In this document: positions 34,106-45,577 of the stretch, piece by piece | Numbering within the stretch: position 1 is the stretch's first letter | How the letters are laid out: each line of letters opens with the position of its first letter | Assembly: GCA_022606135.1 (NCBI GenBank) | Contig: JABYQN010000010.1 | Coordinates: 2,232,001-2,296,000, forward strand | DNA: 64,000 nt | Origin: Fomes fomentarius | Lineage: Eukaryota > Basidiomycota > Agaricomycetes > Polyporales > Polyporaceae | Direction: 5' to 3' | Program-made: the position numbers and the translations under genes | The notes under the pieces: model-generated | What the model was told of the DNA's origin: nothing | Database searches by the model: none | Seen by the model: only the letters and a program-made list of their open reading frames with translations

Positions 34106-35130
34106 CGTGATCATACAGAGCTCACGACACCTGAGTAGGGCACACAGGAAGACTTTTTACGTGAACGGTTCAAGAAGTACTCCCTCCCATGTCACTGCCG
34201 CCCGCTCTCCTCAGCCAACTCCACACCCCTCAGTAGCAGCGTTCTCAAGTCTTCGGGCACCGCCTTCTCCAGCTCCGCCTATGGACATTCCCTCGTGACA
34301 GCGACGGGCACATCCACGGCGGCACAAGCGTGTTGTCACACCTGCATAGTGTACACTCGTCCGTATCCCTGGACGGCATCGAGCTTTACACGTGCATAGC
34401 GAAGGCCAATAGAGGCCGTCATATTTGATCACGTTATCGACCACAGGAGTGTGCACTTGCAATGGTGGGTCGGGTGTGTCGACGATGGTGAAGTGGACGG
34501 TCTCGGTCGCAACCTGCCCCTGTGCACTCGCCGTCGGGATCAGGCTGACAAGAGAGATGGGGGTAGTAGATCATTCAGTCTATGGCAGCGTGAGCGTATT
34601 TGCTATAGCGGTTGACTTAGCCTAGCCAGCGAGCACGTTCAACCATCTTCGAAGGACCGCGATCTATACTACCAAAGCGAGCGCAGGGGGCAATGGGGAG
34701 CCAGTAGCATATCACATACACTTGCGACGAGGATACGGTACCTATCTTGTCAAGTGTCCGACGCAGCATCTCATTGCTCAGGGTACACCATGCGACCCAC
34801 TTCCGCCAGCTGATATTCGTTGAACACATTCTTTCTGACCTCTATGAGCAAGCTCCTGAAGGGATGCAATGATTCATGCATAAGAATGCATCGGAATCAT
34901 CCAGCTCTTCAAGGTCAATCATCCGCGACGCCTTCTCCTGGTCCGAGATGTGGGAGTTGGGGTAGGGATACGGAAGCCACTGTGATTGGACGGTCTCCGA
35001 CCTGGGAGCAGGGTTTGAGTGAGCATTGAGGGCAAACAATCGGAGTGTCGTTGCGGGTAGTAGGACGTTTCAAAGCACGGCCTGCCATCTGCTGTTATGC
35101 CATTGCCAGGGTGTTGCGAGTGCACGAAGG
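34106..35130 (-). pseudogene. R2 remnant (unidentified gene family), copy upstream of F7
   Basis: This is nearly colinear with 37952-38900. Minus-strand pieces read VAWCTLSNEMLRRTLDKI (about 34780-34730), then VATETVHFTIVDTPDPP and VDNVIKYDGLYWPSL (about 34510-34400), then a broken segment to about 34106. Repeated frame changes show it is dead. I cannot name the parent. Confidence 0.5.
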
Positions 35131-35303
35131 AAAAGGAGCGTGGTCAGGCAATCCGTGATTATGTAATGATGAAGCGCACATTCGCGCGTTTACGTTCGTA
35201 GGAGATCCGGAAAACATATGTATATAGTACATAAGTACGCTCACCATCTGGCCAGATAATCTTAGGTGGACGAACAGGAAGCTGAAGAAGGTAGGCATTG
35301 GCA

Positions 35304-36960
35304 ATGTCTCTTCATAGATTCCTCGCCAACATCGATCTCCTGCACGCCGTCTTCGACCACCTCGACCTCCTCCCCCGTCCCATCACTGACTTTGTACGTG
35401 GGTTTTATGCGAGACACGAAGCCATCGTCGCACGTCGCACTCTCGCAAACGCAGCTTTGACCTGTAGAGCGCTCTCAGAGCCTGCCTCCAAGACGCTGTG
35501 GAAGTGCCTCCACCTCGGGCTCTTACCTCTTCTCAAGACCTTCTCGTGCTTCAAAGAGACTGATGGTGGGATCGCATCCTATGTAAGTCATCAGCTCACA
35601 AATGCGCGATCTGTAACTGATGCTGGCACGCTTAGGAACTCGACGGCGAGATCTCAGCAGCAGAATGGGAGCGCTTTGACCATCTCGCCTCCTGGGTGCG
35701 ATATATCGGTTACCCCTACGAACGCGCCGTTGTACTCCAGTCGTCTGTCGTGCACGCTCTCGTCAAACGCTATCAAACTAAGGGTGCAGCGCTCCTCCCT
35801 AACTTGCAGATCCTCAGTTTGCCAGACTCCCTAGAGTCGCAGCCGATGCTGCTGAGGACGCTGTGTATAACTCCCTCGCTCTCGTTCGTTCACATGGATA
35901 GATACCCTGACTATGGGTTCTTTGCTGTGATCGCGGAAGCTTGCCCAGACCTAGTCCACCTCGTGGCTAACACCAACCTGTTCCTTCCGTCCCACCCAAT
36001 ACTCTCACTGCGCTCTCTGAGATCACTCGATGTCAGAGACACTGATGGAGCGAACTCCGTCAAATTGGAACATTCCCTCACCTCACAGACCTGTCCACCG
36101 CAGTCAGCAGCATATGTGACGACAGTCTGCCTGTGAATGAGGGAGCCTTTCTTGCCCTGCGACGGTTCAAAACATTCGGCCCCACTCCCGCTACCCTCAT
36201 ATGGACGATCACCCAGATCTCTTCGCCGAACTTGACGTCTCTGTCGGCGATGACTGCCGGCGCGAAACATATCACGGATATTCTGCCTGTTTTCGCGCTG
36301 CCCGCAGTCCAGTCTCTCCAGAAACTTCATCTCACTGTATGCTTTGATGTCGAAGCATCTGGGGGCATGGAAGTTGCCTTCGCTGACCTCGCGCATTCCA
36401 TCCTTCCCCTCTGCCACCTCGAAGATGTGTCTCTGGAAATCAGCCTCCAGCCGCTCTCTCTCTCCGACGCGGACATCGTGCTCATCAAGTCCGCGTGGCC
36501 GCGCCTCCGCCGACTCTCCCTCTCCTTCGCTATGGACAGCGAGCCGGTTCAGCTCGTCCGACCTTCCCTTCCCATCCTCGTTGACCTTGCGCTCGCCCGC
36601 CAACTCGAGACCCTCGATGTGGAGATGGCTAGCGTCACGGAGGAAGACCTTATCCAACTCGAGAGTATCTCCGCACCTGAGGCCGAACACCTGAACATGG
36701 CGTTGAAATGGATGAGGTTCCAGCGGCTCAGTGAATATCGGTCGCGCAACGCATTCCCCGCTGACGTCCCTCGTCTCGCACGGGCTCTGCACCGGCTGTT
36801 CCCGCTGCTTGGGGGACTGTGATGCTCTATCGAGGGATATGCCAAAGGGGGAGGCACGGCAGTCTACTACTACGACTGGTCACCACGCTACATGGAATGT
36901 GATGCATTCCAGGTGCTGGACAAGCTGGAGAAGCTCAAGAGTTAACGTGCGCCCCTCTTA
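35304..36960 (+). pseudogene. F-box-like protein, copy F7, frameshift and nonsense
   Basis: Exon 1 (35304-35582, MSLHRFLANID) and exon 2 (from 35636, GTAAGT...TAG intron of 53 nt) are colinear with F5 and F8. One base is lost near 36055 (gcgaactccgtcaaat against gcgagcttctgtcagat), and the frame stops at 36136. The remaining repeats continue in the shifted frame from about 36133 until CTG TGA near 36820, where F8 has CTG GGA CGC. A further TAA replaces the CAA of KSQR near 36943. With three lesions it is a pseudogene. Confidence 0.85.
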
Positions 36961-37164
36961 TTTCCGTGTTCCCTCAGCCTGATTGTTGATGGAGGGCGAC
37001 ATGACAGCATGTGGTCACACACCGTCTGAGCTAGGCGTAGTCGCATTCTACAAGGGCTGGAGACTTGAATTGATCATCAGAATGTACACGGGTGTTCATG
37101 ATGGTATCGTTCTTGGTGGTCTGATGTTATTGCTCATTGGGATGGTTGATGTCGTTGTATCTGC

Positions 37165-37390
37165 GTTCTTACTGCCCCTTTACTCCCCAACCACTTGTTC
37201 GCATTGCCGATATTTGAAAGCAATGATGATTCAGCGGGAGGGCGGTACCAGGTAGGATCGTCCGAGTCGTCGGCGCGGAATGCGTACAGGCGGTAATACA
37301 TCTCTTCGCGCAGCTGCTTTGTGGTCCTCGACGAGAAGGATTCCACCGGCCGGTAGTATTTGCGCACGATTGAGCGTGAACTAGGAGAGG
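37165..37390 (-). pseudogene. O-methyltransferase scrap downstream of F7
   Basis: The minus strand reads TTKQLREEMYYRLYAFRADD and SSLLSNIGNANKW. This corresponds to the OMT2 exon with LRASAGTHTKLLLGEMYLPY and SPLLPNLGKANVHGY. Only this one exon region is left. Confidence 0.65.
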
Positions 37391-37951
37391 TGACTGCGAG
37401 AAACCGAAAGATCTGCGCAAGGAAAAAAAAGAGAAATGTAGGTCATAATACACTGTATAAAGTGCACCAGTAGCTTACCCAGTATACATTGGAGTACATA
37501 TTGAACAGTTTCGGGGGTAAAGATCAGACAGGAGGCGGCGCAAGGGCAGGTATACCATTTCTGTGTACCGATACAGACTACAGACTTCGACTAGCTTCCA
37601 GCAACGTCGTCGCGATATCCACCCCTTTCCACAGACAGCGACCAGAGCAGACGCCAACTTTCAACTCCCAATCTCTGAGATTGGCCGCCTGAGAGCTACA
37701 GTCGAGTGTGTGGTCACGATTGAGAGCTCGTTTTCGCACATCAGGCACTTGACCGTCATAGTCAATCAAAGACATTGCATCGAGCGTCGAAATGACTGTA
37801 ATCAATCCTACCTGGAAAGATCGGGATCTCGCTCATTCTGCGGCGGGAAGCTCCAACCCAACTGCCAGACCCGAGTCAGCGAATACTGTTTATGAAACAA
37901 CTCGGACGAACGACAAGCGCTTACCAATTCCTTTCAGCCCAAGTACACCCG
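37391..37951. other. gene-free DNA
   Basis: No recognisable gene, RNA or repeat. Confidence 0.35.
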
Positions 37952-38900
37952 ATTATACAGAGCTCACGACACCTGAGTAGAGCACATAGGAAGACTTTTT
38001 ACGTGAACGGTTCATGAAGTACTCCCTCCCATGTCACTGCCGCCCGCTCTCCTCAGCCAACTCCACACCCCTCAGTAGCGGCGTTCTAAAGTCTTGGGCA
38101 CCGCCTTCTCCAGCTCCGCCTATGGACATTCCCTCGTGACAGCGACGGGCACATCCACGCGTGTTGTCGCACCTGCATAGCGTACACTCGTCCGTATTTC
38201 TGGACGGCATCGAGCTTTACACGTGCATAGCGAAGGCCAATAGAGGCCGTCATACTTGATCGCGTTATCGACAAAAGGAGTGTGCACTCGCAATGGTGGG
38301 TCGGGTGTGTCAACGATGGTGAAGTGGACGGTCTCGGTCGCAACCTGCCCCTGTGCACTCGGGTTCAGGCTGACAAGAGAGAATAGGGGTAGTAGATCAA
38401 TCAGTTCATGGCGGCGTGAGCGTATTTGCTATGGCGGTTGACTTAGCCTAGCCAGCAAAAGCTGAAGCACGTTCAACTGGCATCTTCGAAGGACCGCGAT
38501 CTATACCAAAGCGAGCGCAGGGGGCAATGTGGAGCCAATAGCATGTCACATACACTTGCGACGAGGATACATACGTACCTATCTTGTCAAGTGTCCGACG
38601 CAGCATCTCATTGCTCAGGGTACACCATGCGACCATTCCCACTTCCGCCAGCCGACTCTCGTTGAACGCATTCTTTCTGACCTCTTCAAGCTCAGCAAGG
38701 TCCTGAAGGAATGCAATGATGCATGCATAGCTTTTTCACTGAACGCATCGGAATCAACCAGTTCTTCAAGGTCCTCCGTCTCCGCCACCCTCTCCCGGTC
38801 ATTGCGGTAGAGCACGCACGGTATACGGAAGCCATGAGTAGACGGTCTCCGACCTGGGCGCAGGGTTTGAAGAACAAGGGGCGTGGTCAGGCGAAACTAG
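37952..38900 (-). pseudogene. R2 remnant (unidentified gene family), copy upstream of F8
   Basis: Minus-strand pieces in order are LYRNDRERVAETEDLEELVD (about 38810-38750), then in another frame LAELEEVRKNAFNESRLAEV and MVAWCTLSNEMLRRTLDKI (about 38700-38580), then VDNAIKYD near 38270. At least two frame changes occur. The acidic coiled-coil-like DLEELVDSDAF segment and the MVAWCTLSNEM motif are the best handles for identifying the family by search. Confidence 0.55.
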
Positions 38901-39046
38901 AGAATCCGTGATTATGTAATGATGAAGCGCACATTCGCGCGTTTATATTCGGAGGACCAAAAACATATATCAGTACGCTCACCATCGGGCCAGGCAATCT
39001 TACTTAGGTAAAACGAACAGAAAGCTGAAGAAAGTAGGCATTGGCA

Positions 39047-40785
39047 ATGTCTCTTCATAGATTCCTCACCAACATCGATGTCCTTCACGCCGTCTTCGAC
39101 CACCTCGACCTCTTACCCCGTCCCATCACTGACTTTGCACGTGGGTTTTATGCGAGACATGAATCCATCGTCGCACGTCGCACTCTCGCAAACGCAGCTT
39201 TGACCTGTAGAGCGTTCTCAGAGCCTGCCTCCAAGACGCTATGGAAGTGCCTTCACCAAGGGCTCTTACCTCTTCTCAACACCCTCTCGTGCTTCAAGGA
39301 GACTGGTGTCTCGTCTGGTGGGATCCCATCCTATGTAAGTCATCCACTCACACATGCGCGATCTGTGACTGATGCTGGCCCGTTCAGAAACTAGACGGCT
39401 AGATCTCAGCAGCAGAATGGGAGCGCTTTGACCGTCTCGCTTCCTGGGTGCGATATATCGGTTACCATCACAGTGGCACTGTTGTGCTCGAGTCGTCTGT
39501 CGTGGACACTCTCGTCCAACGCCGTCAAACCAAGGGTTCTCTCCTCCCGAACCTGCACATTCTCAGTTGGCCAGTCCCCATGGATCTACAGCGGACGCTG
39601 CTGAGGGCACTGTGTGCGGCTCCCTCGCTCTCGTTGGTTCACCTGGACGAAGGCCACAGGTTCTACGATCCCTACGAGACTCGAGATATTGCTGTAATTG
39701 CGGAAACTTGTCCAGGCCTGGCCCGCTTCCTGTGTAACCTGCGTCTTCGGCTCCCCAGCCCATTACTCTCACTGCGCTCTCTGAGATCGCTCCAAGTCGG
39801 AGAAGCCGATAAAGCGAGCTTCTGTCAGATCGGAACGCTCCCTTACCTCACGGACCTGTGCACCTCCATCAGAGGCATACGTGACTCGGAAAGTCCACCC
39901 GTCAACGAGGGGGCCTTTGTTGCCCTGCGACGGTTCCAGACATCCGGCGCACTCGCTGCCCTCATATGGATGATCACTCAAATCTCTTCCCCGGACCTGA
40001 CGTCTCTGTCGGTGGAGACTGACGCGAAAGATATCGCGGACATGCTACCTTTTTTCGAGACTGTCTTAACGCTGCCCGCTGCCCAGTCTCTCCAGCGACT
40101 CCATCTTGTCATAGAAATGCACTCGGATGACGAGGCCGTCGGACGGAAGGAGGTTGCCTTCGCTGACCTCGCGCAACACATCCTTCCCCTCCGCCGCCTC
40201 GAGGATGTGCGTGTTCATGTCCGATACCGCACGCTCTCTCTCTCCGACGCGGACATTGTGCTCATCAAGTCCGCGTGGCTGCGCCTCCGCCGACTCTCCC
40301 TCTCCTTCAGAGCCGCATCAAGTGAACTTGAACCGGTTCAGCTCCTCCGACCTTCCCTTTCTACCCTCGTCGACCTTGCGCTCGCCCGCCCACAATTTGA
40401 GACCCTCGACGTCGAGGTGGTTAGTGTCACGGAGGACGACCTTATCCGACTCGAGAGTATTTCCCTGGCTGCCGCACCTGAAGTCGTACACCCGACCACG
40501 GCGTTGAAGTGGTTGACGTTCGCACGGCGTGCATATCGGTCGCGCATCACATTCCCCGCTGACATCCCTCGTCTCGCACGGGCTCTGCATGGGCTGTTCC
40601 CGCTGCTTGGGGGACTGGGACGCCCTATGCGGGCATTTGCCGAAAGGGGAGTCATAAGGTATCAGTTCTGGACACCCCGCTGCACGGAATATGACCTGTT
40701 CCGGGTGCTGGAGAAACTGGAGAAGCTGAAGAGTCAACGTGCATCCCGTCCCTCTTATTTCCGTGTTCTGACGCCTGCTTATTGA
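39047..40785 (+). pseudogene. F-box-like protein, copy F8, single nonsense codon
   Basis: Exon 1 is 39047-39334 (MSLHRFLTNIDVLHAVFDHLDL). The intron is 53 nt (GTAAGT...CAG) and exon 2 runs from 39388 to 40785. The fifth codon of exon 2 is TAG (39400-39402), where F5 and F7 have GAG (LDGEISAAEWERF). The rest of exon 2 is open for about 460 codons and matches F5 closely. The TAG would leave only the F-box-like domain of about 100 residues. Other splice choices that skip the codon are not obvious. The otherwise clean sequence suggests a recent loss. Confidence 0.78.
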
Positions 40786-41183
40786 TCAACTCAATGGTGA
40801 ATTAACAGCATGTCGTCACACAAGGTCTAAGCTAGGCGTATTCCCACCCTAGGCCTGGAGACATGAAGCGAACATCAAAATACACGCAGGGGTTCGTTCA
40901 TAATGGTATCGTTCTGGAGAGGATATTTTTGCTCATTGGAATAATAGATCCTCTTGTTGACGGCCATATAGCACATGCCCTCCGTCCACTTCTGCTTGTT
41001 CTTACTTGACCTGCAATCCCACCGTACAATCACCCAACCTTTTAGAGGATGTCATTCACGTAGTATCGGAGCCCCGGCGATGAGCCATGTGTATTGTACA
41101 TCTTCAATCCTTCACTCCTCTATCGATACACTGTGCGAACGGCTTCCCATACATCTTCTTGTACATCATCAAGTCACTTGAAG

Positions 41184-43284
41184 TCAGACTGGGATGGCAG
41201 TGACATACGCCCATAAAGAACCAGGCTCCCGCCTCATCTCGATCACCTTCCACCCCGCAGAAAGCACCAAGGCCTTCATCTCGTCAACCGTACGTTCCTT
41301 TGCGTCAAACAGGCCCAACATCTGCGATTGTACGTATGTACTTTGGTCAGCTTCACTGTCACGCAGCTGCGACCTGGAGTGATATAGCGTACCATGAGGT
41401 CTGTGAGGTAGCCGTGCACGTTCGCCTTGCCGAGATTCGGAAGCAACGGCGAATCAGCGGAGGTGAAGGGGAGCGAGAGCGCCGCCGTGGACCTCGCCAG
41501 CTCGTCCGATGAGGAGGTGGTGTCGTCGTCGGCGCGGCATGCGTACGGGAGATACATCTCTCCGAGCAGCAGCTTCGTGTGCGTCCCCGCAGAGGCACGG
41601 AGCTGAGCCAGTATCCTGAGCACACGATCGAGCAAGTTAGACATCTTCTCTGAACGCAGTACTATTGTGCTTACTTCCGCGCATCGTCGTCCGGCCAGTT
41701 GTGCAGAACCAGCCGGACCAGAAATACAGACGGAGAAGTTATCAGGCCGAGATGCGGGAGGGTCAGGGGGTCCCAGGGCTCGAAGAAGTCGCGCGAGCGG
41801 AAGGACATGCGCCCCGATTCGAAGAGGTGCGCGTACTGTGGTCCCCACGCCTGTACAACGTGATAGTCAGTGATGAATGTGTTCAAAGAGACGTAGAGGG
41901 TACAGAGGTGACATACTGAAATCGCGGTAGAGGCGACCTGTGCACGATCTTCCACAACGACACGTACGTGAGGGTGAGTTTCAGCTACGGTAATGGATGT
42001 GGCGCCAATTCCGCCTCCAATGTCAACGAGGACCGAACCTTGAGGAAGATCCTCCCATGAGAATCCTGTAGGTGAGTGACATTGAGACACATCAATAGTC
42101 ATGGACATTAAAAGTGACTTACCCTTCAGGATGCCATCCTTGGAGTCCCACTGACGCGTGCCCGTCATTGAATGTCCGAATCGATTCAAGCGTCCAACGT
42201 TGGCCGGGAGCTCAAGCCATTCGAAGTGGCCGAGTTCTGTATTGAAAGCGAGGTTGAAGGGCGCCACCCATTTTGTAACTCCCTGTCTGGCATTTGTATC
42301 GGCCGCGGGAGCCCTGGAGACACCTGCAAAGTGTGCGTCGACATGGGTCTGGGGCGTGAGGTCGGGGAGAGCCCAGTCGGTAAGGCAAGAAATCAACTTG
42401 AGTGCTTCGTCTCCACTGTGTTCAAACAGCCGTCATCAAGAATGAGCATGTAGCAAAGACCGTCAAGGCGTTGGGGAAGATGCACGCACGCCAGAGCTAC
42501 GAACGCTGCCACTCCATCTGTATCAGTGTACTTCTCTTCAGGCCTGCCAGCGAAGTTGGTAGGTCCGCTTATGGAACAGAAAACGCGAGCTACTCACGAT
42601 TCACGGAGCTGTGCAACAGACTTTCCGGAGTCGATGAAGGAAGAAGGACGGTTGTTTGTGAAGACGTTCGGCTTGACTTCCCGCAGGTAATGTGATGTGG
42701 CGAGCAACCTGAGAATGTGACCTACGGCGAGAAGAGTCGACCCATGCAACACACTGTGACAGATGAACGGACGTACTGAGCTTCGACGGGGTAAGGGGCC
42801 CCTCCCCTTGGTGGACCTTCGGGCCTAGGTCTAGAACGGCCTTGAGGATATCATTCACATGAAGACCGTCGGGTCCAGCTTCACGCAGGATCTCGACAAT
42901 GTTCGCAGTCTCAAGGAACCGGATACAGGCAGAGAATTGCCCCTAGAGAGGGAGCGCCAAGTTATTTGCAACGGGCCTATGATAGCATAATAGGTGCGGA
43001 CATACCGCCTGGACATCCTCCATGAGGCCAAACCATGGCTTGTTCACTGTCGTGCTCAATTGGCCGCATGCAGCAACAATGCGTTTGGACGCAGCGACGA
43101 CATCCGGATCGGCCTTCAAATCCTCCGCGAGCTCCTCATGTGGGGAGTGTTTAGCAGTCAGGTAATACGGCTCATCTAGCGAGGGGAAGTCGAGATCAGG
43201 GGAGCGCTCGTGGTAGGTGCGTTCCATGTCGTCTATAGCGGCGCCGATGACGGCGTGCAGGGCACGTAGGGTATTGAATGTCAT
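41184..43284 (-). CDS. O-methyltransferase OMT2 (intact)
   Basis: Nine exons are inferred from ATG 43284 (MTFNTLRALHAVIGAAIDDM; exon 1 43284-43006) to TGA 41184 (ending GSLWAYVTAIPV). The family is the fungal class of SAM-dependent small-molecule OMTs (sterigmatocystin 8-O-methyltransferase-like). There is an N-terminal helical/winged-helix dimerisation part with FLETANIVEILREAG, then SAM-binding VLVDIGGGIGATS. The catalytic-histidine segment is RLVLHNWPDDDARK, and SPLLPNLGKANVHGY and LGLFDAKERTVDEMKAL follow. The introns near 42062-42120 (57 nt) and 41855-41925 (66 nt) are multiples of three without stops. The gene follows F8 and is the live version of the scraps after F1, F2, F5 and F7. The substrate cannot be told from sequence. 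Confidence 0.85.
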
Positions 43285-45518
43285 GCTGGGTGGGGACTGT
43301 TGGTGTGCGCAGGCATGGCTGTCTGCTTTAAATCAGGAATCGCAGCGTTATTGGAGCAAGGGAACGCCAGACATAACAGCCTTGCATCTGCAGGTGCGGA
43401 ACAATCAAAACCTAATGTCAGATTCCGGCATTTTGGGCGCACGTAGCAGACTATTGACATGGTATGTGCTGATACCGTTCTGTGCTTGAGCTATGCGAAA
43501 CTGTGTTGGAAAGTGCTTCAGTGAGAGATATCTGCGATAGGAGTACTCACGAATCTAAGGCAGCGCTGAATTGTGAAGCAGCTTGTTCGAACCGCCGGAG
43601 GCTTGAGAGCTACCACCTGATCTCGTTTCGCATTGCAAATAGGTGGTGCCAACCGCTCTCAAACACCGCTGAAACCAATCTCAGCCACGGACCTAGGGCA
43701 GTAGTGGGAGCGCGATGACCCTATGGGCCGATACCCTTGTAATAGAACATGACGTCTCATAGCGCTCGCGGAGCCAGGTGTATCCTACACTTGAAGGAGT
43801 GGCATAAATCAAGACCATATTCACGAAGTTCCCGGGCGGTCATATTCAAGTTCCCGAGTTGCGCTGAAGAAAAGAGTACAGCAGAGGGGAGATGGACCAA
43901 CGGTAGGAATCACATGGTATGACTTTGGCTACACAGGATCCGCGCTAAGTATATGAGCTTGCAAGTGCATACCATATCAGCAAATCTGACATGTGCCCCA
44001 CCGTAGCATCCGATTACCCCACGTCGCCACGAAACCGATATTCGCTGGAAGCCAGTCTGAGAGTCCGCCATATTACTCAAATTGCGAGCACAAAAAGCTG
44101 CTCAATGATAAAGGTGTGATCAGTATGTTAACTGGATCGAGTTGGATGTGGCAGAGATCACTTGGGAGCATGTGTAGCATTTGGCAGAAAGTCAAACAGG
44201 AAACTTAAACGCCGTCGAGGCTGATGGCTTTGGATCCTAACATGTACAAACAACATTGAGCGCCGAACCGCCACTGACCGAACGCTGCACTTCTGCCACA
44301 CTCGAAAGGCATCATTCCATCGCTCCCACCTGTTATCTGGCAAGTCCTTGAGTATCAGTACTTACTCTTATAACTCAATTTATCTGAGGTCGCGTTTCTA
44401 GCAGCACAAGAGTGTGTATTGCTCACGCCGGAACTACTACCGACCGTTCGGACATGCGTACGAGCGTCGAGAGGTTGGTGTTTCCTCTCGTCTATCGACC
44501 TCCGTAGGTGCACAAGGAAAGACGACTTGATATACCAACAGGAAAGCCATCTTTACGTTGCTGCAATTACATGTCCGATCTTTCGAAGAGATGTGCAAGC
44601 GCACGAACTATCCCACAATCTTCATCGGCAAGCGCTTCAAGGTGTCTGCACATGACACCGCAATAGAAGAATGGTGATATCGCCGTGTACTTGTGACCCA
44701 GAATGAAAGTACTTACTGAGTTTTGACTATCTCGTCCTTTAGAGCTGCATCCTGTGGTTGAACCGGATGAGCTGGCCAGAGCATTCATCCTGTTATGTCT
44801 GCCCAATCGGCATACCTCTTCATGCGGTGTGAACCCATAGACTGCAAAATCTACCCTGCAGATTGCGCAACGTAATACTACACGAAACGAATTAGGCAGG
44901 GGCTATAGAGCGATGCGGTCCTAGCTCATATCGTGCACAAATTATGCTGACACCCGAATCCTGAGCTTAGCCTTCGTTAGCTTGATACCTCATAGCGAAC
45001 AGTCATAACGTGCTAAATGCAGAGCGACGATACGCTGAAGCCTGGAGTGAGTCTGTCACTTGGCTAGTTGGGTGAGCGCGTGACGTTCATAGATCGACAT
45101 CTCGTGACCCCACCACTGACCTTCCCTCATTTGTAGGGCGACCTTCTCTATGTTCTTCCCAGTCTATCACAGCGCCTCGTGCCACTCAAAGTACTCACAG
45201 GACCGGGCGCATGTCTATCTGCCCGCAGTAGCGCACGATGACTTCTCCTTTGTAGCTCGTTCCCAGCCTTCCGAGGAACGCTGTAAGGCGCATGTGAGAA
45301 AAACGTCGCAAATATAGGTCCGCCCCCCACTATGAGTAATCCCAGCGGTTCTCATGAATTGTCTCTCTGCGTTCTTCACAAGAAGCACAGGTCGCACTCA
45401 CTTCCGCTCGGTCATGGGAGACTCGTTAATCAGTGCTACCATCGCTTTCCCGATTTAAGGCCTCTCCGTCTTCTCCTGACACGTGAACGGACGCGTTCAG
45501 CGGCCAGCCAAGCCAGGG
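43285..45518. other. 2.2-kb gene-free spacer between OMT2 and BVMO1
   Basis: It contains the OMT2 5' flank, with a TTTAAAT-like element at about 43327-43334, and otherwise only short scattered frames. No repeat of the F-box unit or R2 is seen, so the tandem array ends here. Confidence 0.4.
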
Positions 45519-45526
45519 TATATATA
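45519..45526 (+). promoter_or_regulatory. TATA box of BVMO1
   Basis: TATATATA lies 59 nt before ATG 45578 and about 38 nt before the alternative ATG at 45557. The spacing favours 45578, because a start about 30 nt after the TATA would leave almost no leader for 45557. Confidence 0.65.
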
Positions 45527-45577
45527 CAAGCATGTCTTCGATCCCTCGATCCCTCCATGAACCACCCCTGTATCAAC

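Noticed and set aside
45557..45577. Upstream ATG (MNHPCIN) as the BVMO1 start
   Set aside because: It is only about 38 nt from the TATA box and not conserved in BVMO2 or BVMO3, which start MPGGG.
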